In this document: positions 20,941 to 32,852 of the stretch, piece by piece
How positions within the stretch are numbered: position 1 is the stretch's first letter
How the letters are laid out: each line of letters starts with the position of its first letter
Source: Marsupella aquatica
Taxonomy: Eukaryota; Marchantiophyta
DNA: 64,000 nt
NCBI GenBank assembly: GCA_973895155.1
Contig: OZ316898.1
Location: 4,588,001-4,652,000, forward strand
Reading direction: 5' to 3'
The notes under the pieces: generated by a model
Seen by the model: the letters and a program-made list of their open reading frames with translations, nothing else
Databases searched by the model: none
Told to the model about the DNA's origin: nothing
Program-made: the position numbers and the translations under genes

Positions 20941-21034
20941 GCTAGCGAGTGTTACTTTTTGCTAACGAGATTGTTTTCGTGCCAAATTTTGGGTATTCCA
21001 AGGAAAAAATGATCCCGTGCGAGTAAATTTTTTA
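20941..21034. promoter_or_regulatory. Right subterminal region with two motif half-sites
   Basis: Half-sites GCTAGCGA at 20941 and GCTAACGA at 20961 are 20 bp apart in the same orientation. This mirrors the pair 17 bp apart at the left end, but the orientation is not inverted between the two ends. Confidence 0.6.
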
Positions 21035-21061
21035 CTGTTTCCTCGCAGGCTACAATGACCC
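21035..21061 (-). repeat. Right terminal inverted repeat
   Basis: The element ends CTGTTTCCTCGCA...TACAAT...CCC. Its reverse complement aligns without gaps to the left terminus (see 9899-9925). Confidence 0.88.
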
Positions 21062-21070
21062 CTCAAATCG
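21062..21070. repeat. Target site duplication, right copy
   Basis: CTCAAATCG, identical to 9890-9898. The gene-copy sequence TCCTCTGTCC continues directly after it, as in the uninterrupted copies. Confidence 0.9.
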
Positions 21071-24050
21071 TCCTCTGTCCTACTTCTCCTGCTATTCTCC
21101 AATTGGGGAGCTAGGTCATCGCACCCTACTGCATATTTCACTTGGCCATTAGTGTCTGCTGGCATTACGATGTCGTGAGGTTTGGTCTAGCGCTTCTTGT
21201 GTTTGTCTTCATCGTCAGTATCGTTACTCTCCTAGAATTGGAGATGATCAGTCCGGGTCGCCGGAGTATTTTCTCGGCCTCGACTGTACGGGGAACCGGC
21301 TTCGATCAATCATCAGACGTAAATGAAGGTGACACAAATGGAGGGACAGCATTACTGCCCTCAAATGGTAGAGCATCATTCACAAATCCTCGCAGTTTTC
21401 GATGCGGCGCCATTGCCACAGCGGTCAAATACATTCCCACCTGCAGGACAAGCGGCTGCAAGCTATGGTAGAGTATTTTTAATTCCTGATTCCGCACTCC
21501 CTGTCTTGCTTTTGAGGGCCCAAACGTTTCATATCATCCCTGGAGAGTGAACTAAGGCAGTAAGACTTTGGTCAATATAATTCGTTCAATTGGTGAGTAG
21601 TACCAATTCATGTTTTAACTACATTTCGCATTAGCCATGAGTAGTGACAATCAGATTTTGCGTCCGACACGATTCACAACGCACGCAATGTAATCTCCCT
21701 TCTTTGCCTTCAAACGAAAAAGATCATTATTTGGCAACGATTTGTACACTGCTGCCGAACTCTTCGAGGGTCTCCTTGGTTCTCAAAATGCACCTTCCTC
21801 TTCCGTGCCGGCGTTGGATGTGCTGCAGGAGGGACAACCGACTACATATCACCAGAAATGGCATCAATAGCTGCTAATGGGCAAGAAAGAACTGGGGAGA
21901 ATGCATCACTGCCCTCGAATAGCAGAGCGCCAGTGGAAAATATGAGTCGGACTTCGAGCACCTCGCGATTGCTTGGGCAGTTTAGTTGCCCGTGTACATT
22001 TCCGTGGACTCTCACCACTCCAAGCAATGGTATATTAGGTTTTAATAATGTATGATGTCGTTCTCTCTTTCCTGCGTTTTAGGGGACTGACATCTTCTTC
22101 GGAATCATTAGTCATCAAGATGGTGAAGTAAAGCTCGCCGGGCTGAGTCCCTTCGTTTCGTTTCAATCATTATCACCATAAGCTTTGCAGTCACCACCAC
22201 TACGTGATCTATCTGTTTGGAATACTAGTCATTTTTTTCAAAATAGCTCGCTTCAGTCTATCTTAATTTCTCTGCTCCTCGATATTTACCGTCATCGTCT
22301 GCTATGGCAGCTGCTGCATGTCCTGGCCCTGAACATTTTAAAGTGAGACATCTATCACAAGCAGAGAAGTACCATCTCGAGAAACCACTAAGAGATCCAT
22401 ATCTGCAAACATTGAGTTGCTCCAGGGTATTTGAGGATCCTCTTGACCGGCTAAAAGTGTGGCCGCGGTTCTTTCCAACGACAGAAGCGTCTGGCATAGA
22501 GCTTAGAGATGGATTCGTGACTCTTTGGACAACTTTCATCCTGGCGGTAAGAGGAAAGAACTAAAACGTCTCCAATCTCCTCCACCCACTCGCCCCCCCC
22601 CCCCGTTGTTTACTGTCTTCTCACTAGTATCTGCTCTGGCTTTAATTGTGTATCACCGTTGGTCGTCACTTCTGTCATTTTGTTTACAGAAATGTATGTC
22701 TGGACCTTAACCCCTTTTTTAAATTTTCCAGAGGAATAAGAAAACAAGAAGAACATTTCATTGTATGGTTTCTAGCATTTTCTTTTTGCATGTATTGAAG
22801 TGCGTTTACTCGTTCTGTTGCTCCTTTCAACACATGCTTGGAAGGAACTAGAAGATCTATCCGAATCCTCACAGAAGAATAATTTAAGGATAATGATGGT
22901 CAAGTTCTTACTGACGGTCTTGGTAGTACTTTAGTTTCTATCTGTCTGCATTGGTTAACTTCATTAATCTATTCCACAACTTACACTATACAGCCAGTTC
23001 ATTGGAAGGCAGACTTAAGCTAATTCTTCCCTGTTCTGAACAGTTTAGCTCAATTTCTCATCCATCGCATATATGAATGACCTGTGAATGGTCTTTTGGG
23101 ACATGTGCAGGAGTCAGTCCTAGCTGCGGTTGCAATTCAGCCCTTTGTTTCAAACCCCGGCAATCTCACAGGTTTGAAATACAATATATACGGACTGGTG
23201 TGGATGCTGGCCCTGATTAGTGACTTTCTGAGTCTTGCTGTCACTGCCCTTTTCTTGGGTTACTTGCATGGCAGCCCCGCTAAACTTACGTACATGTGGG
23301 TCTGCAATATCGGTGCATGGATTGGTGTCCCTGCAGTTCTAGTGTTACTAGCTACTTTCGTGAGCCTTGGTGCCATCGCCTATACTTCATGGGCCGTTTA
23401 TGGGCAAACATTGGGGATAGTTTGCACGATTATCGAAGTGCTCGTTGTTATTTTTTCTATTGCCACTTCTACTTCTCTTGGGAAGGCCTATAGAGCAGCG
23501 GAAGGCCTGGACTGAGGACCAACCAAGATTGCGTTTGAAGAGGTCTGCGAAAGGAATTGCGGGTGCTAGACCAAATGATTTTCGAGTAAGATCGATCTGG
23601 ATCTCTGAGATGCTTGCTCCACTCCAGCTCAATTACTGAGGATTATACACCATCTACTCATTGATTAGCTCACAAGAACTAAGACTTGCTCCCTGAGCTC
23701 TCCATCTTGCAGGAAGCATTCAAGGTCTGCATTTCGATATTTCGCTCTTCTTCTGCTTAACTAAATGGTTTCTCCTCGAGAAGCGAATGCTCTAGTCCAG
23801 TGCAAAGAGGAAGGTTTCCAGCTCACTGTATATAATGTGGAGTCCTCATATGAGTGCCTTTTGGACAACATAGCAGGTATGGCGGATGGAACTCTATCTG
23901 AACATAACACTCTGACTTGATAAATACACCAGGCCCTGGAAGTAGTGGGAAAATCAAGATAGATGTCGCTTGTTTGATCAGGCTCTCCATTTGTTTGCAA
24001 GCTTCATAAAATCAGGCTTATTAAGGACTTTCCCATATTTCGTAGAGTGT
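21071..24050 (+). pseudogene. Membrane-gene copy 3, body (separated from its 5' region)
   Basis: It has the same exon blocks as copy 2. These are the coding exon from ATG 21244 to about 21467, a Ser-rich block about 21855-22028, a short exon about 22083-22120, an exon 22304-22546, and a last exon 23111-23515 encoding the hydrophobic helices and ending in TGA. The last exon differs from copy 2 at only about 10 of 135 residues. An extra base in the T-run near 21394 shifts the frame of the first exon relative to copy 2. With the 5' end displaced by the transposon, this copy is probably not functional, although its last two exons are intact. Confidence 0.65.
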
Positions 24051-25578
24051 CCATGCTTACTGGTTTGACTGCATCCAGGATTAGTAAAGCCGTGTTGGAC
24101 AGGCCCGCTAGTTTTCATTGTTACAATGCGCTCGTGAAAGAAATTGAGTTTAGTGAGAAATGTTTTATCGTGAAAGGGATGGGGAAGATGAGGAGGATGA
24201 AGAATCAAAAAATCAAAATGGGGAAAGGGAGGGGATTTGGAACGGAGAAGAAAGGCTCTTATTCTTCCTTTCGAGGCTCTTTTGCCGATGTTTTTCAGTC
24301 CTTAAGTCTGAGACCATTGGACTGATGGGGCTGTCGTAATTGATCTTGTAAGACTATCGCTGAAGAAGTCCTTGTTGTCAAAACAAAATTGGGGTGAAAA
24401 CCTGTTTCAGATTTATATCTTCATGCACAACACAGTAAGTAGATGGAAAAAACTACGATAAACTTGACTTGGACTGAGCCGAAAATCAACTTACTTGGCA
24501 AAGTGAGTATGTCAGCTCTGGGAACGAGAGAAGGATTCGATCGCAAAGAATCCATCTACCAAATCACGTGAACCTGTTTTCGAATGTGTCTTGACACGAA
24601 ATCAACAAGGGGCATTGTGCGTAACTGAAGTGTATCAATCGAATTTGGTCATTCCTTTAAAAACTGTATCAAATGTATAGTCCTACACAAGCCAAGTCAT
24701 TTATAGCCAAGTGATTTATGTACAGAACCCTGCGCCCCTCAGGAATGTCGGAAACAATTCGGTTCTTTACTCTCTTGGATAATCACATAGCAAAATTGTA
24801 GATCTGCCATTGTAGCATAGCCCAATGCTTGCATAGTAATGTTGATGAAAAGTGGTGTTGTGCAAAAATGTTGTCTAGTACAAGTGAGCTACTTAGTCAC
24901 TCAAATGTAATATGTAACAAAGTGAACAAAAACCAAGAGTTCAAACCCATATAAGAATAAGAAAAATGAAAAGACTGTGTATTGCAGTTTAGAGTAGATT
25001 TTGGATGATTATTCAACCTATGGAGAACAGGAATCAAGCAAACACAAAGCAACTCATAAAGTGCAACTAAAATCAGGTAAAGTTGAGGAGTAATGGTAAA
25101 TTGGCTTTTAGAACCAAGGTCAGAAGGATGTCTACTTGGTCATCCAATGGCTCTCATTGCACCCAGTCCTGTGATCAAAGGTGTATACGGTTGTGGGTGA
25201 CCATTGGATGTGAAGACTCTAACACAGGTTAATATTCTAGATCCACAATCAAAACAGTGACTGTGAAAAATAGAAAAAACTCTGTGACAAAATATGTAGT
25301 ATGGCAAAAAAAAGTGGTTATCTACTAAACCCAAGCTACAATGATATAGCTTTGTCGAACCGCAAAGGAAGCTTGGGGCGGCCATGAGGGACAGTAAGTT
25401 GTCACTTTTGCTATAGTGAATTTCATGAAACTGGTGGTTTTGATGTTTAGGGAGTGGAGTCCAATAAGCATATTGAGGTTTTCTTTCCCTCTGGTGTTAT
25501 CCTAGAAGCCAAAAGTTTTTTTATCTATCTTAGTTCAATGAAACCGATGAATTCTTCATTGTCTGGATGAGTCTGTTG
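24051..25578. other. Intergenic, no gene seen
   Basis: This is A/T-rich sequence between copy 3 and the retrotransposon. No conserved frame, RNA gene or structured repeat was recognised. Confidence 0.4.
25574..25578. repeat. Target site duplication of the copia element, left
   Basis: TGTTG, repeated exactly at 31189-31193 beyond the other LTR. Five bases is the usual copia value. Confidence 0.85.
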
Positions 25579-25923
25579 TGCTGAGCATGGACGACATTCG
25601 TAACAGCAAGCCCATGAACCATCCAATGCACAATAGTCGACACAGAGAGATACGTGGTTCACCTCCACATAAGGCTACGTCCACGGGAACACACAAGAAG
25701 CTTTACGGCACTCTAGGCCGACCGGCCATACCAAGCATCCATAGCACAAGCTCTCCTTATCTCTTAACTAGCTCCGTAACAATGAGCCTAAGTTCCACCA
25801 GGGTCTGGCTTCAGCCCTGGCTATATGCACAACAGCACTACCGCTAACATTAGCTAAGTCCTAACCCGAGTTAGACTAACTGTGGTTAGCTCATGAATCA
25901 CAAGACTAGAGCAATATCTAACA
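25579..25923 (-). repeat. Copia 3' LTR
   Basis: 345 bp. On the minus strand it begins TGTTAGATA and ends near AGCA at 25579, paired with 30845-31188. Confidence 0.9.
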
Positions 25924-26113
25924 AACTCCCCTTGATTCTTGTCTTGGGGACTGAACTAAATGCTACCATATGGAATCCTCAGTGGGAAGTTCTAGACAAT
26001 CACCAAACTAGGTCTCCCCCTAAAAACCACAAGGGTTAACTAGAACTAAGCCGTAGCCAAACAGGAATGAGTAATCCATATACAAACTTTTGAGCTAAAT
26101 AACTCTACTTGCA

Positions 26114-29100
26114 CTACAATTGCAAAACTTGCAAAGTAGCACGGTGTCTTGAGAAACTCTCCAAAGGAATCACTTTGGTAAAGGCATCGGCGAGATTGAG
26201 CTTTCCATCAATCTTGACTAGCTCAAAAGTTTTATCAGACACTGCTTGTCTGATAAAATGGTACCTGATATCAATGTGCTTCACCCTGCTATCCATCACC
26301 TGGTTAGCAGCCAAGTGAAGAGCACTTTGACTATCACAGTTTAGAGTCATTTTGCCATGCTCTAAACCCATCTCTACGATCAACTTGTCCAACCAAATTG
26401 CTTCCTTTGCTGCTTCTGCTGCTGCAACATACTCTGCTTCTGTAGTAGACTGAGATATACACTTCTGCAAGGTAGATTTCCAACTGATACATCCTCCTCC
26501 AAGAGTAAATACAAACCCAGTTGTAGACCTCCTTGTATCCAGACAGCCTCCATAGTCAGAATCTACATAGTCAACTAACGTTCTATCTGATTTGTTATCA
26601 AATAGTAATCCATAGTCCTGTGTACCCTTGAGATACCTGAGAATCCATTTCACAGCTTCCCAATGTACCTTCCCTGGATTTGACATGAATCTTCTGACCT
26701 TGCCCATCGCTAGGGCCAAGTCAGGCCTAGTACAAGTCATCAAATACATCAGACTGCCTACTGCCTTCTCATAAGGAATCTTAGCCATCAGACCTTTCTC
26801 CACAGCATCCGTAGGAGAGAAAGTCGATGATTACTTGAAATGTGAAGCTAAAGGAATACTCACTGGCTTACAGTTCTTCATGTTGAATTGTGCAAGTACT
26901 TTCCTCGCATACTGGCCTTGACTCAAGCACAACTGTCCAGTCTCATAGTTCCAAAAAATCTCTATCCCTAAGATCCTCTTGGCCTTACCAAGATCCTTCA
27001 TCCTGAATTCAGCACTCAATTTTGCCTTGAGATTGTCAACCTCAGATTGATCTTTAACGACAATCAGCATGTCATCCACATAGATCACCAGAATGATGAA
27101 ACCAAATACATCATTCTTGACTGATTTCGTATACACACAAGGATCATACACCATCCTTGTAAAACCTTGAGCAAACATGAAATCATCAAACCACTTGTTC
27201 CACTGTCTGGGAGACTGCTTCAATCCATACAAGGACTTGAGCAATCTGCAAACTAAGTTCTCTTGGCCCTTCTTCATAAAGCCTAGTGGCTGTCTCATGA
27301 AGATCATCTCTTCCAAGTTGCCATAGAGAAAAGCAGTAACAACATCCATCTGATCCATCACCAGACCAAAAAACACAACAAGTTGACACAAGATCTGAAT
27401 TGTGGAATACTTAGCCACCGATGAAAAGACCTCATTGTAATCCACTCCTTTCTCCTGAGTGAATCCCTTGGCAACAAGCCTTGCCTTGTAGATCTTATCT
27501 CCACCCTCTGAAGGATTGTCCTTCAACTTGTAAATCCACTTGCTGTCCACCACTTGCTGACCTCTTGGAAGCTCCACCAACTCCCATGTCTTGTTGTCAC
27601 TCAAAGATTGCAACTCCCTCTGCATTGCTGCATTCTACTCATGCTTCTGCTCTGAAGCACAAGCCTCACTGTACGAAGAAGGCTCTCCTTCTTCCAAGAT
27701 CAAAGCCATGTCATCTTCATCAGGTGCAATGTCAATATCATCTAGCTTATATGAGTCTGCCCATTGACCATACTTGGTAGGAGCTCTAGTAGAATGACTG
27801 GAAGTTCTTCTAGTAGATGACTCAGGCTGATCTGCTGCTGTTGGTTGAATTTGAGGTACCCCAGCAGCAATCTGCTCCTCTTGTTCCATCACAGGAACCA
27901 GCTCCAAGCCCGAAGCTTCTCCATCTCTCTTGTCATGAACATCATCATGACTAATCTCCCCCTCAACCCGGTCCGGGATGGGAGATTTCCCCTTGTCAGT
28001 ATGGGAGTCCTGAGAACTCTCCGCCTCCTTTGATGATCTGGATTCATTAAAGGACACATCTCTACTGACAATTAGTTTATGAGTTACTGGATCCCATAAC
28101 CTATAACCCTTCACACCTTTCTGATAGCCAAGAAAAATGCACTTCTTCGACTTGGACTCCAACTTGGATCGAAGCTGGGAAGGTGTAAGCACATAAGCAT
28201 CACATCCAAAAATTCTCAGATGTGAGTAATCTGCTGGACACTCGTACCTCATTTCAAATGGTGTCTTGAATCCAATAGAACTGGATGGAGAAAAATTTAC
28301 CAAATAAGCTGCAATGTTGACAGCTTCAACCCAAAACTCATGTGGTAAGCATGATTGACTCAACATACTCCTCGAGCGGTCCAATAGTGTTCGGTTGAGT
28401 CTCTCAGAAACACCATTCTGCTGAGGAGTATAACTTGTTGTGAGATGGCGGGTGATCCCCTGCTCCTTATAGTACGTTCCAAATTCCCCGGAACTGTATT
28501 CACCGCTGTTATCCGATCGAAGATATCTCATCTTATTACCAGTCTGATTCTCAACTTGGGTTTTCCACTCCTTAAAAGTGGCAAAAACATCAGACTTACT
28601 ATGTAGAAAGTATATCCACACATACCTTGAGTAATCGTCAATGAACGTGACATAGTATAACCGTTCAGAATGTGAGGGAGTAGGGGCTGGACCCCACACA
28701 TCACTATGTACATACTCAGGTACCTCCTTGCTGGTGTGAGTTCCAACTCCGAAGGGTTTCCTGTGTTGCTTCCCAAGCATACAGTGCACACAAAATTCCA
28801 ACTTACAAGACTGCAAATTAGAAAGTAGTCATTTTTTCTGAAGAATAACCAAACCTTTTTCACTCATGTGGCCCAAACGGAAGTGCCACAGCCGGGCCGT
28901 CTCCTCATGAGATAAGGTTAGATTGGCTTCATCACAGACTACACTGCCCTTCAAAACGTATAGATTGCTATGTCTCTTTCCCTTCAATACAACTTTAGTA
29001 CCAGTTGAAACCTGAAGGACACCATTAGCAGAACTCCACTGATGACCATTTGCTTCTAAAACTCCAAGTGAAATGAGATTTTTCATCATGCTGGGAATAT

Positions 29101-29977
29101 GTCTCACATTCCTCAATGTTCTTACAGCACCATCAAACATCTGAAATCTTACAGATCCAAGTCCAACAACTTGACATGGGATTCCATTTCCCATCAACAC
29201 TGATCCGTTGGAAACCGTGTAAGAACTGAAACAATCTCTTCTAGAGCAAATGTGAAAAGTACATGCACTATCTAGAATCCAGTCATCACTACCTGGATTT
29301 GACCTAAACCTGTTTTGTCCAGTTGAGCGTTGCGCTGCTCTCCCACGGTTCACGTTCAGCGCAGTGCCAGAAGAAGATGCTGTCTGTGATTGACCCAGCT
29401 TCTTCTGAGCATCATCAGACAATAAAGAGCTCACCACCTCATTATACGAAATGGACTTCAGATCTCTGTACAAGAGCACCTATTTCAGGCCTTGACATAA
29501 CGGCGGTAAGGAGCTTAGCAAAAGCAAGGCCTTATCCTCATCTTCAACTCCTTTTCCCAGGTTTGACAAATCCACCGCTAGACTGTCAAACTCATCCAGG
29601 TGATCCTGCATCTTGCTCCCTTCCTTGAGCCTGAGGCTCATCAAGAGAGACTTCTTGTATAGCCGGTCTGACGCATCTTCCCGATAATACTTCTCTCTAA
29701 GAGCCTTGAACAGTGATTAGCAATCCGCATAATCATCCAGTTGCTTGATGATGTGCGGCTTAAGATATAGCATCACTGCATTGACAGCAATCACCTGTTC
29801 CTATCTCCATTGTCTTACAGAAATTTCCTCCTCTCCATCATATTGCTCTCGCGAAGAGAGCAGATGAGCTAAGCCCATGGCCCATAGAACACCCTTCACT
29901 TGCTTCTCCCACAGCAAGTAGTCAGTACGACCATCGTACTTCTCCACCTCAAACTTCACTCCTCCAAATCTAGCCAT
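26114..29977 (-). pseudogene. Copia Gag-Pol polyprotein with six in-frame stops
   Basis: The probable start is ATG 29977 (MARFGGVKFEVEKYDG, a typical copia gag start). The protease has WILDSACTFH at about 29280. The zinc-binding GAG-pre-integrase region has HFRLGHM and CVHC. The integrase (about 28710-28330) shows D, D and E in HSDVWGP, YLRSDNSGEY and QNGVSERLNR. The reverse transcriptase has YVDDMLIV at about 27080. RNase H has DSDYGG and TEAEYVAAAEAAKEA at about 26430-26560. In-frame stops lie at plus positions 29801 (TAG), 29717 (TAA), 29480 (TAG), 28829 (TGA), 27635 (TAG) and 26831 (TAA). All segments stay in the same frame. Confidence 0.9.
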
Positions 29978-30844
29978 CTCCCTCTTCTTCCCCACTACCA
30001 ACAGTTCTGGTAGTAGAACAGCTTCCTCCACTGCGCGCCGCACCGGTGATCGTATCGGTGTTACAAGTTCCTCCTCAAATGGTAGCAGCTCCTCCTCAGA
30101 CTCACCGTCTGACCGTCGTGATCCTGAAGCTCCACGGACGCCAATTCTTCCAGTATCCTCCGAGTCATTCAAAAGCCGCTGATTGAAATGAGGAAAGTGA
30201 ACGCCACCAACGGAAAAAATTTCCGAATTTCACCGGCATAGTCTGCAGCTCCAGCAAAGTAAATAATTTCTGCCGCGTCGTCTTCACTCCGCGTCAAGTG
30301 CCAATCCCGAGCTCAAAATGACCGCCTCGCCGTGATCAATCCGTTGAGCCGTAGCACTTCGCGTTTCTTCCACCGAGTCGGACGTCACGAAGAGAAACCC
30401 GGTTCAGATGAGAACAAGCTCCATAGCTTGTGAAAAAACCTGAACGCCTTCTTCACTCGTCACGTCACACTCAGTAACAACTCGGCAGCAATTCAGCTAT
30501 CAAAATGACCAGCTCGCTTCAACCTTCAACTTGAGCTATAATGTGTGATCCCTCCCGCACCGCACAGCCCACACCGTTGAAAAACGCAAACTCAGGTCTC
30601 TCCCCCGAAATATCGTCGAACACGAATAAACCCTGAACGACGCAAACTTCAATTCCTCCGCACCACGGATACCGATTAGCGAGTTCTAACCACCGTTAGA
30701 ATGCCCTCTCACTAACCTATCCGCTCAGCCTCACACATTCGAGTTTCATGCGATGAAACTCCGAATGTACCATCGACAGTGAACGCTGGAAAAAACCTGT
30801 CACGTAAAAACCTCGTCACTTCCCAGGCATACTCTGATACCACT

Positions 30845-31188
30845 TGTTGAGCATAGATGACATTCGTAACACCAAGCCCATGAACCATCCAACGCACAAT
30901 AGTCGACACAGAGAGATACGTGGTTCACCTCCACATGAGGCTACGTCCACGGGAACACACAAAAGCTTTACTGCACTCTAAGCCGACCGGCCATACCAAG
31001 CATCCATAGCACAAGCTCTCCCTATCTCTCAACTAGCTCCGTAACAATGAGCCTAAGTTCCACCAGGGTCTGGCTTCAGCCCTAGCTATATGCACAACAA
31101 CACTACTGCTAACATTAGCTAAGTCCTAACCTGAGTTAGACTAACTGTGGTTAGCTCATGAGTCACAAGACTAGAGCACTATCTAACA
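30845..31188 (-). repeat. Copia 5' LTR
   Basis: 344 bp. It ends next to the primer binding site and is followed by target duplication TGTTG at 31189-31193. Confidence 0.9.
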
Positions 31189-31324
31189 TGTTGGGTAAAA
31201 AACTTGGAGATCAAAAAGTGTTACAATCTAAAACTGGTTTGTTTGTGGGCACTCCTCAAAGTCTCAATGCAATCCCATTCCCAATACAAATATGAAAATG
31301 AAAAGTCAGGTAGATTAACATTTG

Positions 31325-31665
31325 TGTTAGGTATTGCTCTTAGTCTTGTGACTCATGAGTTAACCACAGTTAGGCTAACTCAGGTTAGAACTTAACTAAG
31401 GTTAGCGGAAGTGTTGTTGTGTATATTGCCAGGGCTGGTGCCAGCCCCTGAACTTAGGCTCATTGTTACGGAGCTAGTTGAGAGATAGGGAGAGCTTGTG
31501 CTGTGGAAGCTTGGTATGGCCGTTCGGCCTAGAGTGCAGTAAAGCTCTTGTGTGTTCCCGTGAACGTAGCCTCATGTGGAGGTGAACCACGTATCTCTCT
31601 GTGTCGACTCTTGTACGTTGGATGGTTCATGGGCTTGTAGTTGCGGATGTCGTCTATGCTCAACA
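31325..31665 (+). repeat. Solo LTR of the same copia family, opposite orientation
   Basis: 341 bp starting TGTTAG and ending CTCAACA, the reverse complement of the neighbouring LTRs with moderate divergence. Target duplication ATTTG flanks it exactly (31320-31324 and 31666-31670). It is probably left after recombination between the LTRs of an older insertion. It lies 136 bp from the full element. Confidence 0.9.
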
Positions 31666-31670
31666 ATTTG

Positions 31671-32852
31671 TTGGAAAAAAAAGTTCCACGGATTGAATTT
31701 GAAAACACCCTGCCCAGTGTGAAAAATGACTTCTTCTTTGGTACAAAATAGTGTTGATTGTAGAGCGAGTTAACCCTCATGCAGCTGTGAACAATTGCAA
31801 GTGTATACTTATCCACATTTAGCACTTAATCCATTTGTCATGTAGTCAATCAATGTGCAGTTAGAAAGGGTGCCACCTGTACCCCATTTGTTTAGGAAAG
31901 AACTAGTAGGGATGCACTTCTGGACTGTGCAGTTAAACATGACTCATTGGACCAACAGCATAAGAGGTAGGAACCAGGTGGCTTTACAAGATGTGGGGGG
32001 CCATTTGTCTTTTTTAAATTCCCTTTAAGATCACATCTGGACCTTACTATGAGTCTAAGCGGCTGCAGCTGGCAAGTATTTGGGGGAGGTCTATGGTCTC
32101 TACTACCCTACATTGCTTTCAAAGTAAAAACTGATGTCTAGAGAAATGTTTTACATCATGATTGCACTACTTTGAAAGGTGAAAATATTAAGGTTTCACA
32201 CCCACATGCTGAAATCTGATTGTAGCTAAAATACTACCCACAAGTAAGGATTTACATGCAACTAGAGACTTACCATGACTCGCTAGAGCTTGAGGAGGTT
32301 GTAATATCACTGAAAATTGTCTAAAGAACTAAAAATGACCCTCCAATTAAAACTTTTCTTGGTGAAAAAAGTCACTCTCAATGGGGTTAATTTTCCCGAC
32401 AGGTAATCACACATCAAAATGTGTAATATGAGGTGTGCACTCATCTTACTTATAAAGCGTCAACTACAAGCTAGAGTTGAGGCTTAGGCTTCTAGAGTGA
32501 ACTAAGCCTCTAGACCGTAACTCCATGGCTCATCATGTGGATGTGAAAACTCATGACTATATGATATAGGTTAAATGATAATCATGCATGTTTTTTATCA
32601 TGATTTTTATTTATATTACAATATGAGCTTATGGCCCCACCATAACATCTTTCATAGAAAGAGGGATGTGAATAGAAAAGAACATGGTATGTTATATATG
32701 ATTATTAAAATGATGATAATTTTCAAAAAATGTAAATAATGAATATATTTTGGTGACATTTTTATTATACTCCTTGCTATTCACATTCAAAAAAAGGGTA
32801 CTCTGTGCTATTGATTTAAAAATAATAATGTGACTTATCATGGTATGGAGCT
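31671..32852. other. Intergenic, AT-rich, no gene seen
   Basis: No conserved frame or RNA gene is seen. The last 250 bp before the tandem array are very A/T rich. Confidence 0.4.

Larger units (their letters stand above)
9899..21061. mobile_element. 11.2-kb Mutator-like DNA transposon carrying ParB-methyltransferase and acidic-protein genes
   Basis: Both boundaries are defined by a 9-bp target duplication, 27-bp imperfect terminal inverted repeats (21 of 27 matched without gaps) and paralogous empty sites. Inside are three gene units. A divergent pair shares a promoter at about 14330-14956: a MULE-like SWIM transposase gene on plus, and a ParB/DNA-methyltransferase-like gene on minus. A third minus-strand gene (19721-20149) encodes a Pro/Ser-rich protein with an acidic tail. 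Ten 18-bp palindromes and five half-sites occur only in non-coding parts. Both large genes keep one frame per exon but have in-frame stops (15440, 15689, 17960; 11624, 13027, 13474), so this copy is probably non-autonomous now. Related intact copies should exist elsewhere in the genome. MULE assignment rests on target duplication length and protein architecture, not on a search. Confidence 0.85.
25579..31188 (-). mobile_element. Full-length Ty1/copia LTR retrotransposon
   Basis: It spans 5,610 bp, with LTRs at 25579-25923 (3' LTR) and 30845-31188 (5' LTR) that are about 95% identical by eye and perfect TGTTG target duplications. The primer binding site next to the 5' LTR (30831-30842) reads TGGTATCAGAGT on the minus strand, which is complementary to initiator-Met tRNA. 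A purine-rich AAGGGGAG lies just inside the 3' LTR. The polyprotein is in one minus-strand frame in the copia order gag, protease, integrase, reverse transcriptase, RNase H. It is stopped only by six in-frame stops and no frameshift was found. High LTR identity suggests recent insertion, and the stops make it defective. Confidence 0.95.

Noticed and set aside
9899-21061. Assignment to KDZ, Zisupton, Crypton or Helitron
   Set aside because: The 9-bp target duplication, terminal inverted repeats and SWIM finger favour Mutator-like. No tyrosine recombinase or Rep/helicase motifs were seen.
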